From NCBI RefSeq assembly GCF_001907695.1, contig NZ_KV880638.1, positions 744,882 through 808,881 on the forward strand: a stretch of 64,000 nt of DNA, in the 5' to 3' direction. The notes below the pieces were generated by a model that worked only from the letters and a program-made list of their open reading frames with translations, searched no databases and had not been told where the DNA came from. Source of the DNA: Thalassospira sp. TSL5-1 (lineage in GTDB: Bacteria > Pseudomonadota > Alphaproteobacteria > Rhodospirillales > Thalassospiraceae). The position numbers and the translations under genes are program-made. Shown here in pieces: positions 48,221-55,729 of this stretch (positions are counted from its first letter, which is position 1; the number at the start of each line of letters is the position of its first letter).

Positions 48221-49156
48221 CTATTTGTCGAGTTCACTCGCCAGTGCGGGAAGGGCCTCGAACAGGTCCGCAACAAGGCCATAATCGGCGACCGAGAAAA
48301 TCGGCGCATCTTCGTCCTTGTTGATCGCGACAATGACCTTACTGTCCTTCATGCCGGCAAGATGCTGAATAGCACCTGAAATGCCTACCGCAATGTATAG
48401 CTGCGGTGCAACAACTTTACCGGTTTGCCCAACCTGCCAGTCGTTCGGGGCGTAGCCCGCATCAACCGCAGCGCGTGATGCGCCAATGGCTGCGCCCAGT
48501 TTGTCGGCAATCGGCTCGATCAGATGGAAGTTTTCGGCTGACCCCATGCCGCGGCCACCAGAAATCACAACCGAGGCTGCCGCCAGTTCCGGGCGTTCCG
48601 ACTCGGTCAATTCCTGACCAACAAAGCTGGATTTGCCAAAATCGGATGCAATCGAGACGTTTTCAACGCTGGCCGAACCGCCTTCGCCCGCGACCGGATC
48701 AAAGCCCGTGGTGCGCACGGTGATCAGTTTCAGGCTGTCGGAGGACTGCACGGTGGCAAGGGCGTTGCCCGCATAAATCGGGCGGACAAAGGTATCGGCA
48801 CTTTCAACATCGATGATGTCGGAAATCTGCGCGACGTCTTTCAGGGCGGCAACACGCGGCATAAAGTTTTTACCGGTGGTCGATGATGCCGCCAGAATGT
48901 GGCTGTAATCACCGGCCAGTTCCATGACCAGGCCTGCCAGGTTTTCCGCCAGCGCGTGGCCATAGGCGGCATTGTCTGCCAGCAGAACCTTGGAAACGCC
49001 CTCGGCCTTGGCCGCCGTGTCGGCGATGGCGGCACAGTTTTCACCGGCAACCAGAACCGTAATGTCGCCGCCAATTTTTTTGGCCGCCGCGATGGTGGAA
49101 AGGGTCGCGCCCTTCAATTCGGTATTGTCGTGTTCGGCAATAACAAGAATGCTCAT
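48221..49156 (-). CDS. etfA: Electron transfer flavoprotein, alpha subunit
   Basis: EtfA holds the FAD that accepts electrons from acyl-CoA dehydrogenases and passes them to ETF:quinone oxidoreductase. The 311-residue protein has the N-terminal ETF fold and the C-terminal FAD-binding region with [33 protein letters not shown] contacts, [11 protein letters not shown] and [26 protein letters not shown] precedes the start. It lies 15 bases downstream of etfB. Confidence 0.96.
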   Translation of the reverse strand: MSILVIAEHDNTELKGATLSTIAAAKKIGGDITVLVAGENCAAIADTAAKAEGVSKVLLADNAAYGHALAENLAGLVMELAGDYSHILAASSTTGKNFMPRVAALKDVAQISDIIDVESADTFVRPIYAGNALATVQSSDSLKLITVRTTGFDPVAGEGGSASVENVSIASDFGKSSFVGQELTESERPELAAASVVISGGRGMGSAENFHLIEPIADKLGAAIGASRAAVDAGYAPNDWQVGQTGKVVAPQLYIAVGISGAIQHLAGMKDSKVIVAINKDEDAPIFSVADYGLVADLFEALPALASELDK

Positions 49157-49171
49157 AGGACCTGCCCCCGC

Positions 49172-49921
49172 TTAAATTACTTTGGCTTCGTTACGAAGCT
49201 TGTCGACCAGTTCGGCAACATCGCCAACCTTGATGCCTGCTTCGCGCACTGGCGGTTCCGTCACCTTCAGCGTTTTGAGGCGCGGTGCCGTCTCAACGCC
49301 AAGATCGGCCGGTGTCATGGTCTCAAGCGGCTTTTTCTTTGCTTTCATGATGTTCGGAAGCGAGGCATAGCGCGGTTCATTGAGGCGAAGGTCAGTGGTG
49401 ACAATCGCCGGAAGGTCCAGCTTCACCGTTTCCAGGCCACCGTCAACTTCGCGGGTGACATCCATTTTGCCATCAGCAACAGCAACCTTGGAGGCAAAGG
49501 TACCCTGCGGCCAACCCAGCAACGCCGCCAGCATCTGGCCGGTCTGGTTGGCATCATCGTCAATGGCCTGCTTGCCCAGGATCACGAGATCCGGGCTTTC
49601 CTTGGCCACAACTTCCTTCAGCAGCTTGGCAACGGCCAGCGGCTGCAATTCATCGTCGCTTTCGACCAGAATGGCGCGGTCCGCACCCATTGCAAGGGCG
49701 GTACGCAGCGTTTCCTGGGACTGCTTCACACCCAGGGATACGGCGACCACCTCGGTGGCGGTACCGGCTTCCTTCAGGCGGACGGCTTCTTCAACGGCAA
49801 TTTCGTCAAACGGGTTCATGGACATCTTGACGTTGCTAAGCTCAACGCCTGACTGGTCCTGTTTGACACGGATCTTGACGTTGTAATCCACAACGCGCTT
49901 AACGGCGACAAGAACCTTCAT
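49172..49921 (-). CDS. etfB: Electron transfer flavoprotein, beta subunit
   Basis: EtfB pairs with EtfA and binds AMP. The 249-residue product begins [20 protein letters not shown] and carries the ETF beta signature around [26 protein letters not shown]. The recognition loop for dehydrogenases includes the Leu in that stretch. It is first of the etfB-etfA-hbd unit; its upstream region holds two palindromes (50041-50065). Confidence 0.96.
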   Translation of the reverse strand: MKVLVAVKRVVDYNVKIRVKQDQSGVELSNVKMSMNPFDEIAVEEAVRLKEAGTATEVVAVSLGVKQSQETLRTALAMGADRAILVESDDELQPLAVAKLLKEVVAKESPDLVILGKQAIDDDANQTGQMLAALLGWPQGTFASKVAVADGKMDVTREVDGGLETVKLDLPAIVTTDLRLNEPRYASLPNIMKAKKKPLETMTPADLGVETAPRLKTLKVTEPPVREAGIKVGDVAELVDKLRNEAKVI

Positions 49922-50040
49922 GACAGACCTGTTCGTTTTTGTTGTCTAACCAATGAGCATATCAACCTTAATGGCCTGATACGCCCGGTGTTACTGTTTT
50001 CCCTGCGATGCACAATAATTGCCATCCACAGGATTGTCAA

Positions 50041-50065
50041 TTTACGTAAAGGGGTTAACGTTAAC
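50041..50065. promoter_or_regulatory. Two adjacent palindromes upstream of etfB
   Basis: TTTACGTAAA (50041-50050) and GTTAACGTTAAC (50054-50065) are both perfect and sit 120-144 bases before the etfB start. They could be an operator for the etfBA-hbd unit; the factor is unknown. The same gap lies after the pduO stop. Confidence 0.55.
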
Positions 50066-50155
50066 GGTAACTTCTTTACTGGGAATACTTAACGCTTGCC
50101 CATCTTGATAAGGGACAAAATCCGGCTTGAACAGAGATTTCGTCCAGCTTTTTCA

Positions 50156-50734
50156 CTATCGTGTCAGGCCCGGTTGCCACAAAACATCGCCTTCGCCGCC
50201 ATTATTGGCGTGGCGCGAGAGGACAAACATATGGTCCGATAAACGATTGATATATCGGACCGCTTCGGGATTGATGGTTTCCATTTCGGAAAGTTCGACA
50301 ATCAGGCGTTCTGCCCGGCGCGAGACCGTTCGTGCAACATGTAATTGTGCGGCCAGGGCGCTTCCCCCGGGAAGGACAAAGGATTTTAACGGTTCCAGCC
50401 CGGCATTGATGGTATCAATTTCCTGCTCCAGCCGTTCTGTCTGGCGGGCGGTAATGCGCAGGGCCGGTTGGTCGGGGCTGTCATCGCTGCCGTCACCCGG
50501 TGTGCATAAATCGGCGCCCAGATCAAACAGGTCATTTTGAATACGGGCGAGCATGGCATCGATGTCGGCATGATTGGCACTGTGCAGGCGGGCAACCCCG
50601 ATGATGGCGTTGGTTTCATCCACCGTGCCATAGGCGGCAACGCGAATATGGTTTTTGGCAACCCGTTTTCCGTTGCCCAGGGCGGTTTTGCCCTTGTCGC
50701 CTGATTTGGTGTAAATGCGTGTAAGCTGAACCAT
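50156..50734 (-). CDS. ATP:cob(I)alamin adenosyltransferase, PduO type
   Basis: The enzyme transfers adenosyl from ATP to cob(I)alamin, giving the coenzyme needed by mutases such as Ecm at 62876. The 192-residue protein has the ATP-binding N-terminus TRIYTKSGDKGKTALGNGKRV, then RVAAYGTVDETNAIIG, and the C-terminal FVLPGGSALAAQLHVAR and YINRLSDHMFVLSRHAN. These are standard for the PduO/MMAB family. Its ribosome binding site is weak. It follows the HIG1 gene after 65 bases. Confidence 0.92.
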   Translation of the reverse strand: MVQLTRIYTKSGDKGKTALGNGKRVAKNHIRVAAYGTVDETNAIIGVARLHSANHADIDAMLARIQNDLFDLGADLCTPGDGSDDSPDQPALRITARQTERLEQEIDTINAGLEPLKSFVLPGGSALAAQLHVARTVSRRAERLIVELSEMETINPEAVRYINRLSDHMFVLSRHANNGGEGDVLWQPGLTR

Positions 50735-50799
50735 GTTGTGGGATTGTTTTCCGTTGATTTGTGGACGAACCCGTTACCGGCAGAAGGAAGCATTCTGCC

Positions 50800-50997
50800 C
50801 TAGTGATGCCCGATGGCAAGGGCTGAAAGGATTAGCAGAAGGACAATCGCGCCGGCCTGGGCGATGATGCGCCACTGCATCAGTTTATTGGAGGTGCGTG
50901 CACTTTTGCCCCGGGCCATTGTGACAATGCCCAGCACCAGAATGATGCCAACAGCCGCCATCGCCAGCAAAACACCGATTTGCAAAAACGCTGCCAT
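50800..50997 (-). CDS. HIG1-domain small membrane protein
   Basis: The 65-residue protein has two membrane helices (LQIGVLLAMAAVGIILVLGIVT and IIAQAGAIVLLLILSAL) joined by a basic loop with SNKLMQWRIIAQ, the pattern of HIG1/twin-helix proteins. Members in mitochondria and bacteria associate with cytochrome c oxidase, but this role is inferred. GGAGAAGGAAG precedes the start. Its position before pduO and etfBA recurs in related bacteria as I recall. Confidence 0.85.
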   Translation of the reverse strand: MAAFLQIGVLLAMAAVGIILVLGIVTMARGKSARTSNKLMQWRIIAQAGAIVLLLILSALAIGHH

Positions 50998-51080
50998 CTT
51001 CCTTCTCCGTTAAAACCTGCCAGACATGTAATCTGGCACGGTATTTCAGCAAGGTGCCTAGCCAGTTACAGGATGCTGCA

Positions 51081-51104
51081 GGGATATGGCGTGCGCCATA
51101 TCCC
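51081..51104. promoter_or_regulatory. 24-base dyad upstream of the HIG1 gene
   Basis: Arms GGGATATGGCG and CGCCATATCCC are perfect complements with a 2-base spacer. This tight symmetry suits a dimeric DNA-binding protein rather than an RNA hairpin. It sits 84-107 bases before the HIG1 start and about 180 bases after the paralogue gene end. Confidence 0.6.
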
Positions 51105-51284
51105 ATCTGGTTGGGAACCGGTCGGGTATGCTGCGTCAATCTGTCGGGCAGGGCAAGGTTTGCTGTGACGGGAAGGCAAAAATTCCTGCATTCACCTGCA
51201 TTCATTGGTGGGGCAGTTGGCATTTTTGCCGCATTATGGATGGCATAAAAAAGCTGGCGCCGGGCGCGGGCTTAGAGGTGTGGC

Positions 51285-51944
51285 TTATTGAAGAAACAGG
51301 CCGCTTTTGCCATCGTAGGTCATTTCGATTTTGTTCACGCCGCCGCCAAATTTGGCAACAGACTTTTTGCCATTGACGTTTTTGAGGCGTTTGGCATCAG
51401 TGTCAGCGGTGATGATGGTGCCGCTTCCGAAATCGCTTTCCAGCCAGATATATACATTGGAGCAAGGGGTTTCCTGAATCTGCTGGGTGGCCAGCACAGA
51501 GGCGGCCGAAATCGGATTTTGTTCTTCAATCTTCTGGTTGACCAGAACGCTTTGTGCGAGGCCAAAAGTCAGGCTGGGATATTGATCGTAAGGCATGTCG
51601 TTTTGCGCGGCAAAGGTATCGGCCCCCACATTGGGATCTCTTACTGGCTGACTGAAGCCTGACTTCTGATCAAAAGTGTAGATAGACCCGGTTATGGCGG
51701 GTCCGGGGTGGGTTTGGGACATTTTTTTGATTTGTTCACCGTTTTTGTTGGCCGATGAGGTGGAAACGTAGATCCAGTATTCTTCCGACCACTGAATGGA
51801 ATTGTGCTCGAAGGGGGCAAAGGCAGTCCAGATCACATTTGCTGACGAATTGCTTACTGGTTTCGCCAGGGCGACTTTCTGCCGTGCGTCAAAAATAACG
51901 TTGAGGTCTTTGGGGGTAATATTGAGGGTGAGGGTGAAATTCAT
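51285..51944 (-). CDS. Paralogue A of an unrecognised tandem family
   Basis: No family is recognised. The 219-residue protein starts MNFTLTLNITPKDLNVI, behind AGGAG, with no signal peptide or membrane helix. It looks beta-rich. It shares most of its sequence with the gene at 52366, including KPVSNSSANVIW, NSIQWSEEYWIY, AAQNDMPYD, YPSLTFGL, SVLATQQIQ and the C-terminal YDGKSGLF. Compared with that copy it has about nine extra residues before the last strand. A weak GC hairpin with six T follows the gene near 51250. Tight conservation of aromatic residues suggests a folded, selected product. Confidence 0.85.
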   Translation of the reverse strand: MNFTLTLNITPKDLNVIFDARQKVALAKPVSNSSANVIWTAFAPFEHNSIQWSEEYWIYVSTSSANKNGEQIKKMSQTHPGPAITGSIYTFDQKSGFSQPVRDPNVGADTFAAQNDMPYDQYPSLTFGLAQSVLVNQKIEEQNPISAASVLATQQIQETPCSNVYIWLESDFGSGTIITADTDAKRLKNVNGKKSVAKFGGGVNKIEMTYDGKSGLFLQ

Positions 51945-51948
51945 GATG

Positions 51949-51973
51949 GCTCCTGAGAAATTTATTGTCTGAG
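51949..51973 (-). promoter_or_regulatory. Conserved leader of paralogue A
   Basis: Twenty-five bases directly before the gene match the leader of paralogue B (53004-53028) at all positions but one. It contains the AGGAG site and the stretch CTCAGACAATAAATTT. Similarity stops abruptly at the far end, so the duplication unit ended there or the leader is under selection. Confidence 0.75.
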
Positions 51974-52225
51974 TAATATTGCAGATTGGACGTAAAGACG
52001 TTGAAGCCGGCCTGCGTTTGGGGGGGCTGAACATGATTTTCTGGTTCAGATGTGCGGTCGTTACGCAATTGTCTGTTGATCGAAATGATGCCTGCTTCGT
52101 CTCGTCGTTCGTTAAGTGTTAGTTGGGCATAAAGCGTGCACCAGTACGTCTATATGATCAAGTTTTATGTAACCTTGGGTTGAGTTGTGGGTTTTGCGTC
52201 AACCAGAATAAAAACGTTGGCATGC

Positions 52226-52264
52226 AAAAACAGAAAAGAAGCCAGCGCGGGGTTCGCTGGCTTC
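52226..52264 (-). terminator. Strong terminator after paralogue B
   Basis: On the minus strand GAAGCCAGCG pairs with CGCTGGCTTC (10 base pairs) and is followed by TTTTCTGTTTTT. It separates the two paralogues into independent units. Confidence 0.88.
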
Positions 52265-52365
52265 AGGTTTGTTCGCTTATGTTTTCATGACGAAGACATG
52301 GTCGGTCTGCCAAAACCGGGGCAGGGGAGGCCCCGGTTTATCGGCAGAAACGGTCAGGCTGTTAT

Positions 52366-52998
52366 TTACTGATGAAACAGGCCGCTTTTTCCGTCATAGG
52401 ACATGTCGATTTCCGTCACGCCGCCACCAAATTTGGCAACCGTCTGTTTGCCCGTCACGTCGGTGACAATGGTGGAGCTTTCGAAATGGCCTTCCAGCCA
52501 GATATAGACGTAGGTGTAAGGGGTTGCCTGGATCTGCTGGGTGGCGAGGACCGATGTGGCTGAAATCGGTTTGCGATCCTGGATTTGCTGGTTGACCTGG
52601 GCTGTCTGTGACAGACCAAAGGTCAGGCTGGGATATTTGTCATAGGGCATGTCGTTTTGGGCGGCGAAAGTCCCGGAACCGATCGTGGGATTTTTGACCG
52701 GCTCGCCAAAGGTTGCTGTTTGACCAAAGGTGTAGATTGACCCGGTCATGGCCGGGCCAGGCTGGACTTCGGACAATTTGGTGATCTTTTCGCCGTTTTT
52801 CCCGGCCGATGCGGTCGAGGCATAAATCCAGTATTCTTCCGACCACTGAATGGAATTGCTTTCAAACGGGTCGAAAGCCACCCAGATCACATTTGCCGAA
52901 GAATTGCTGACCGGTTTTGCCAGGGCAACTTTCTGCTGTGCGCCATTGATGACTTCTAGGTCTTTTGGGTCGAAATTGAGGGTAAGGGTGAAATCCAT
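52366..52998 (-). CDS. Paralogue B of an unrecognised tandem family
   Basis: The 210-residue product starts MDFTLTLNFDPKDLEVI and is collinear with paralogue A, roughly two thirds identical by eye. The most constant blocks are KVALAKPVSNSSANVIW, SIQWSEEYWIY, GPAMTGSIYTF, FAAQNDMPYDKYPSL and VAKFGGGV. There is no signal peptide, helix-turn-helix or cysteine pair. A lectin, toxin or other beta-sandwich function is imaginable, but nothing in the sequence proves it. It is transcribed from its own leader and faces away from the Mor-like regulator. Confidence 0.85.
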   Translation of the reverse strand: MDFTLTLNFDPKDLEVINGAQQKVALAKPVSNSSANVIWVAFDPFESNSIQWSEEYWIYASTASAGKNGEKITKLSEVQPGPAMTGSIYTFGQTATFGEPVKNPTIGSGTFAAQNDMPYDKYPSLTFGLSQTAQVNQQIQDRKPISATSVLATQQIQATPYTYVYIWLEGHFESSTIVTDVTGKQTVAKFGGGVTEIDMSYDGKSGLFHQ

Positions 52999-53003
52999 GA
53001 TGT

Positions 53004-53028
53004 GCTCCTGAAAAATTTATTGTCTGAG
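53004..53028 (-). promoter_or_regulatory. Conserved leader of paralogue B
   Basis: This is the partner of the leader at 51949, differing at one of 25 bases. It lies in the 154-base divergent space shared with the Mor-like gene, where a regulator could act on both. Confidence 0.75.
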
Positions 53029-53152
53029 CATTTTGCTCGCCGACAGAAATAGCATTAACCAATTTCGCGTATAACGGGAACTGTTCCACTGAGTTTAAGC
53101 TCTGAATACTTCTAGTGTGTCGGAGGTGGAAACCATAACCAAGGGCAGTAAA

Positions 53153-53599
53153 ATGGACCGTTATATGTTTAAGGGTTTTCCTATTTACGATCAGGTGGCG
53201 TTTGCGAAACTGGAGCAGTTATTTAACCAAAACCGTTCATTGATAATGGCTTCAATGCCGTGGCTGGTGTCGGAGCTGATCGAGGATTTCGGGTTTCGGG
53301 TGGCACTGGAATTTATTTACAAGCACGGAGGGCGCAAGATTTATCTGAAGAATGATCGTGCCGATCTGGCCCGGAAAATGGACCTGGATATCTCGCATAG
53401 GTTGCATGACCGGATTTTGCATTTTTCCAGCAGCAGTGGCTATGTCGAAATTCCGTCACCGTGGGGGGTGTCGGAATCCATTCGTCGGGCCATGATTATG
53501 GGCGATTATTCCAAGGGCATGAACCGCGAAGAAATCCGTCAGACTTATGGCTTGTCCAGTCGGGCGCTGACCAATATTTTCAGCGTCAATCGGGGATAG
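53153..53599 (+). CDS. Mor-like transcriptional regulator
   Basis: The 148-residue protein resembles the Mor/C activator family of phage Mu. A helical dimer region (LVSELIEDFGFRVALEFIYKHGG) runs into the G-G-x2-I-Y strand (GGRKIYLK, about residues 59-66). The C-terminal segment MNREEIRQTYGLSSRALTNIF reads as a helix-turn-helix. The region from about 66 to 110 is longer than in Mu Mor. I chose the ATG at 53153 after AAGGGCAG; a GTG at 53117 is possible. Divergent from paralogue B, it may control that gene. No phage genes are nearby. Confidence 0.7.
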   Translation: MDRYMFKGFPIYDQVAFAKLEQLFNQNRSLIMASMPWLVSELIEDFGFRVALEFIYKHGGRKIYLKNDRADLARKMDLDISHRLHDRILHFSSSSGYVEIPSPWGVSESIRRAMIMGDYSKGMNREEIRQTYGLSSRALTNIFSVNRG

Positions 53600-53872
53600 G
53601 GGTGGCTTGGGCAATGATCCGGCCGCGCAGCGGGTCATTGCCAACAGTGTCGCGAAACGGCTCTGCCTTGGTGCGTTTTGCATGTCGCGATTCTGATGAT
53701 GCGCGTGAAAGGCTGGATCGGCAAAGGGCGGCATGCCCCTTTGAGGGATGATCTGGTAAAATGCCGGTTGTGGGCCGGTTGATTTTCAGCCCGATATGAT
53801 CTGGATGCTTTTCATTCCGGTGCGGAGCGATTACCAAGACGGCAGGATCAATTTCAATATGGGCCCCACACC

Positions 53873-55039
53873 ATGACCAGCCGCATTAAGGATGCTGCCC
53901 TGGCAGCCAATATCACCCCCGAAACCCTTGCCTGGCGCGAGGTGATTTGCCCGGTCACGGCGGCCTATGGTCGTTATGTTGCCAAGCGTGACCTGCGGGG
54001 CAAAACCATCGTCAGTTTCCAGCATGTGCTGGAAGATACCATTCCCACCCTGTTGCCTTTTGTGCAGGCCGGGGCGCAGGTAAAGCTTGGAGCCTGTAAC
54101 CCCGATAGCACGGATGATGCGGCAGCGGCCTATCTGGCGGCAAACGGGGTGGAGGTTCATGCCTTTTCCGGCATGACCCCCGACGAATATGCCAAAAGCA
54201 TTGATATTTTAAGCGATGAGCCCGCTGACATCATTGCCGATATGGGCGGCGAGCTGATCGAGGCCTTTGTGAAAAAGGGCCACAAGGTGGAAGGTGCGCT
54301 GGAAGCCACCACAACCGGTGTGCACCGGGTGGAAAAGCTGGATTTGAATTTTCCGGTGTTTAACTGGAACGATATTGCGATCAAGGACCGCCTGCATAAC
54401 CGCCACCATGTCGCCCAGGAAATGTGGCCGGTCTTTTCCAATGTAACCGGTCTGGCCCTGTATGGCCGTACGGTGCTGGTCATTGGTTTTGGCCCGGTCG
54501 GGCGCGGGGTGGCCGAACGGGCACGCAATTTGGGTGCGGTTGTTTCGGTTGCCGAACGCGACCCGGTCCGTGCGCTTGAAGCCCAGCATCATGGTTGTGC
54601 GGTGGTGGACCTGGAAACCGGCCTTAAAAACAATGCCATCATTGTAACGGCGACCGGTCTTTCGGGCATTTTGGGCAAGGCGCAGCTTTCACAGGTGCGG
54701 CGCGGGGCGGTTTTGGTCAATGTCGGCCATTCCAACACCGAAATTGATGTGGCCTGGCTTGATACCCTGCCGCGCACCCGTATGCGCCGCCATATTGAAC
54801 GGTTTGATCTTGATGAAAACAAACAGGTTTACCTGTTAAATCGCGGCAGCCTGCTTAACCTTGCACCGGGCATGGGCGGCTCGGGCAAGGATTTGTTTGA
54901 TCCGTTCTCGGCCATTTTGCTGCGCGGCATTGACTGGCTGGCATCTGGTGGGGCGGCATCGTTCAAGCCTGGTTTCTGGGATTACCCTGCCGATTTGGAA
55001 GTTGAAATCGCCCAGCGAATTTTGGCATCGCACAGTTAG
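53873..55039 (+). CDS. S-adenosylhomocysteinase-like protein, divergent
   Basis: The 388-residue protein is clearly related to adenosylhomocysteinase. It keeps CNP-ST-D-AAA near residue 74, EATTTGVHRV near 145, the N-x-N-D-x3-K segment near 164, a Rossmann motif GFGPVGRG near 205 (GYGDVGKG in true enzymes) and NVGHSNTEID near 283. It lacks the C-terminal arm ending in KPDHYRY and the usual GHP-x3-M motif near it; instead it reads LNLAPGMGGSGKDLFDP. It is shorter than the usual 430 or more residues. NAD binding is likely, but hydrolysis of S-adenosylhomocysteine is uncertain. A nucleotidyltransferase-like gene follows. Confidence 0.82.
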   Translation: MTSRIKDAALAANITPETLAWREVICPVTAAYGRYVAKRDLRGKTIVSFQHVLEDTIPTLLPFVQAGAQVKLGACNPDSTDDAAAAYLAANGVEVHAFSGMTPDEYAKSIDILSDEPADIIADMGGELIEAFVKKGHKVEGALEATTTGVHRVEKLDLNFPVFNWNDIAIKDRLHNRHHVAQEMWPVFSNVTGLALYGRTVLVIGFGPVGRGVAERARNLGAVVSVAERDPVRALEAQHHGCAVVDLETGLKNNAIIVTATGLSGILGKAQLSQVRRGAVLVNVGHSNTEIDVAWLDTLPRTRMRRHIERFDLDENKQVYLLNRGSLLNLAPGMGGSGKDLFDPFSAILLRGIDWLASGGAASFKPGFWDYPADLEVEIAQRILASHS

Positions 55040-55082
55040 GCCAGATCACCGCAAAACATACGTAAAAGGCCGCAGGTTTCCG

Positions 55083-55535
55083 ATGAAAGCACTGGAATGG
55101 ATCGAAGAAAGACTCCGCCATGCCGGGTGCCTGCGGCTTTATTGTGGTGGGTTGGCCGTGCAGGCCTATGGCGGGACGCGTCCGCTAAATGATATCGACC
55201 TGTTTATCCCGGCGGCCGATTTCGTCCCGCTGGTCGATAATTTGCACCGTTACATTCGTAAACCCGCCATTCGCCAGCGCGAAGCAGGCTGGGATTTGAC
55301 CTATGTGCAGCTAGTTTATGACGGCATTAAAATCGAAATTGGCAGCGATGACCGTCCGCTTATTCAAAATGGCGCGACGGGCGAATGGTGTGCGCTGACC
55401 ATTGACTATGCCGCGGCAGAATGGCGGCGTGTTGCCAATTGCACCCTTCCGGTTATGGCCCGGTCACAATTGATTGCTTATAAACGGGTTCTGCAACGCG
55501 ATGTTGACCGGGTTGATGTTGGCGAAATCGCCTGA
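55083..55535 (+). CDS. Small nucleotidyltransferase-like protein
   Basis: The 150-residue product has the beginning of a minimal nucleotidyltransferase fold: CGGLAVQAYGG followed by R-P-L-N-D-I-D-L-F, where D-x-D would bind metal. A third acidic residue could be in IKIEIGSDDRP. The frame is open further upstream, but the ATG at 55083 lies after the preceding gene and starts a well-formed helix (MKALEWIEERL). It follows the SAHH-like gene by 43 bases, so the two are probably one operon. Substrate and activity are unknown. Confidence 0.75.
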   Translation: MKALEWIEERLRHAGCLRLYCGGLAVQAYGGTRPLNDIDLFIPAADFVPLVDNLHRYIRKPAIRQREAGWDLTYVQLVYDGIKIEIGSDDRPLIQNGATGEWCALTIDYAAAEWRRVANCTLPVMARSQLIAYKRVLQRDVDRVDVGEIA

Positions 55536-55729
55536 ATGTGATGCGGTGATACAGCTTCACGCCAAGACTGGAATGTGTCTTAAAAACAGTCGCAATATCA
55601 GATACTTGGTTGATACATTTTCTTACAATTTTTTCGTAATCCGGCATAGTTCTGCGACCATGATGTGGTTTAACCGGCCTATGGGCAAAGGCCCGCCGAG
55701 TTGGCCGTTTAGAGGCAAAGGACACCATC

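Larger units (their letters stand above)
51945..52365. other. Gap between the two paralogues
   Basis: It holds the leader of paralogue A (51949-51973), a strong terminator for paralogue B (52226-52264), and in between an AT-rich stretch with no credible gene where the promoter of A must lie. Confidence 0.6.

Noticed and set aside
53117..53599. Prophage or integrated element around the Mor-like gene
   Set aside because: No integrase, transposase, structural phage gene, tRNA or attachment repeat was found nearby.
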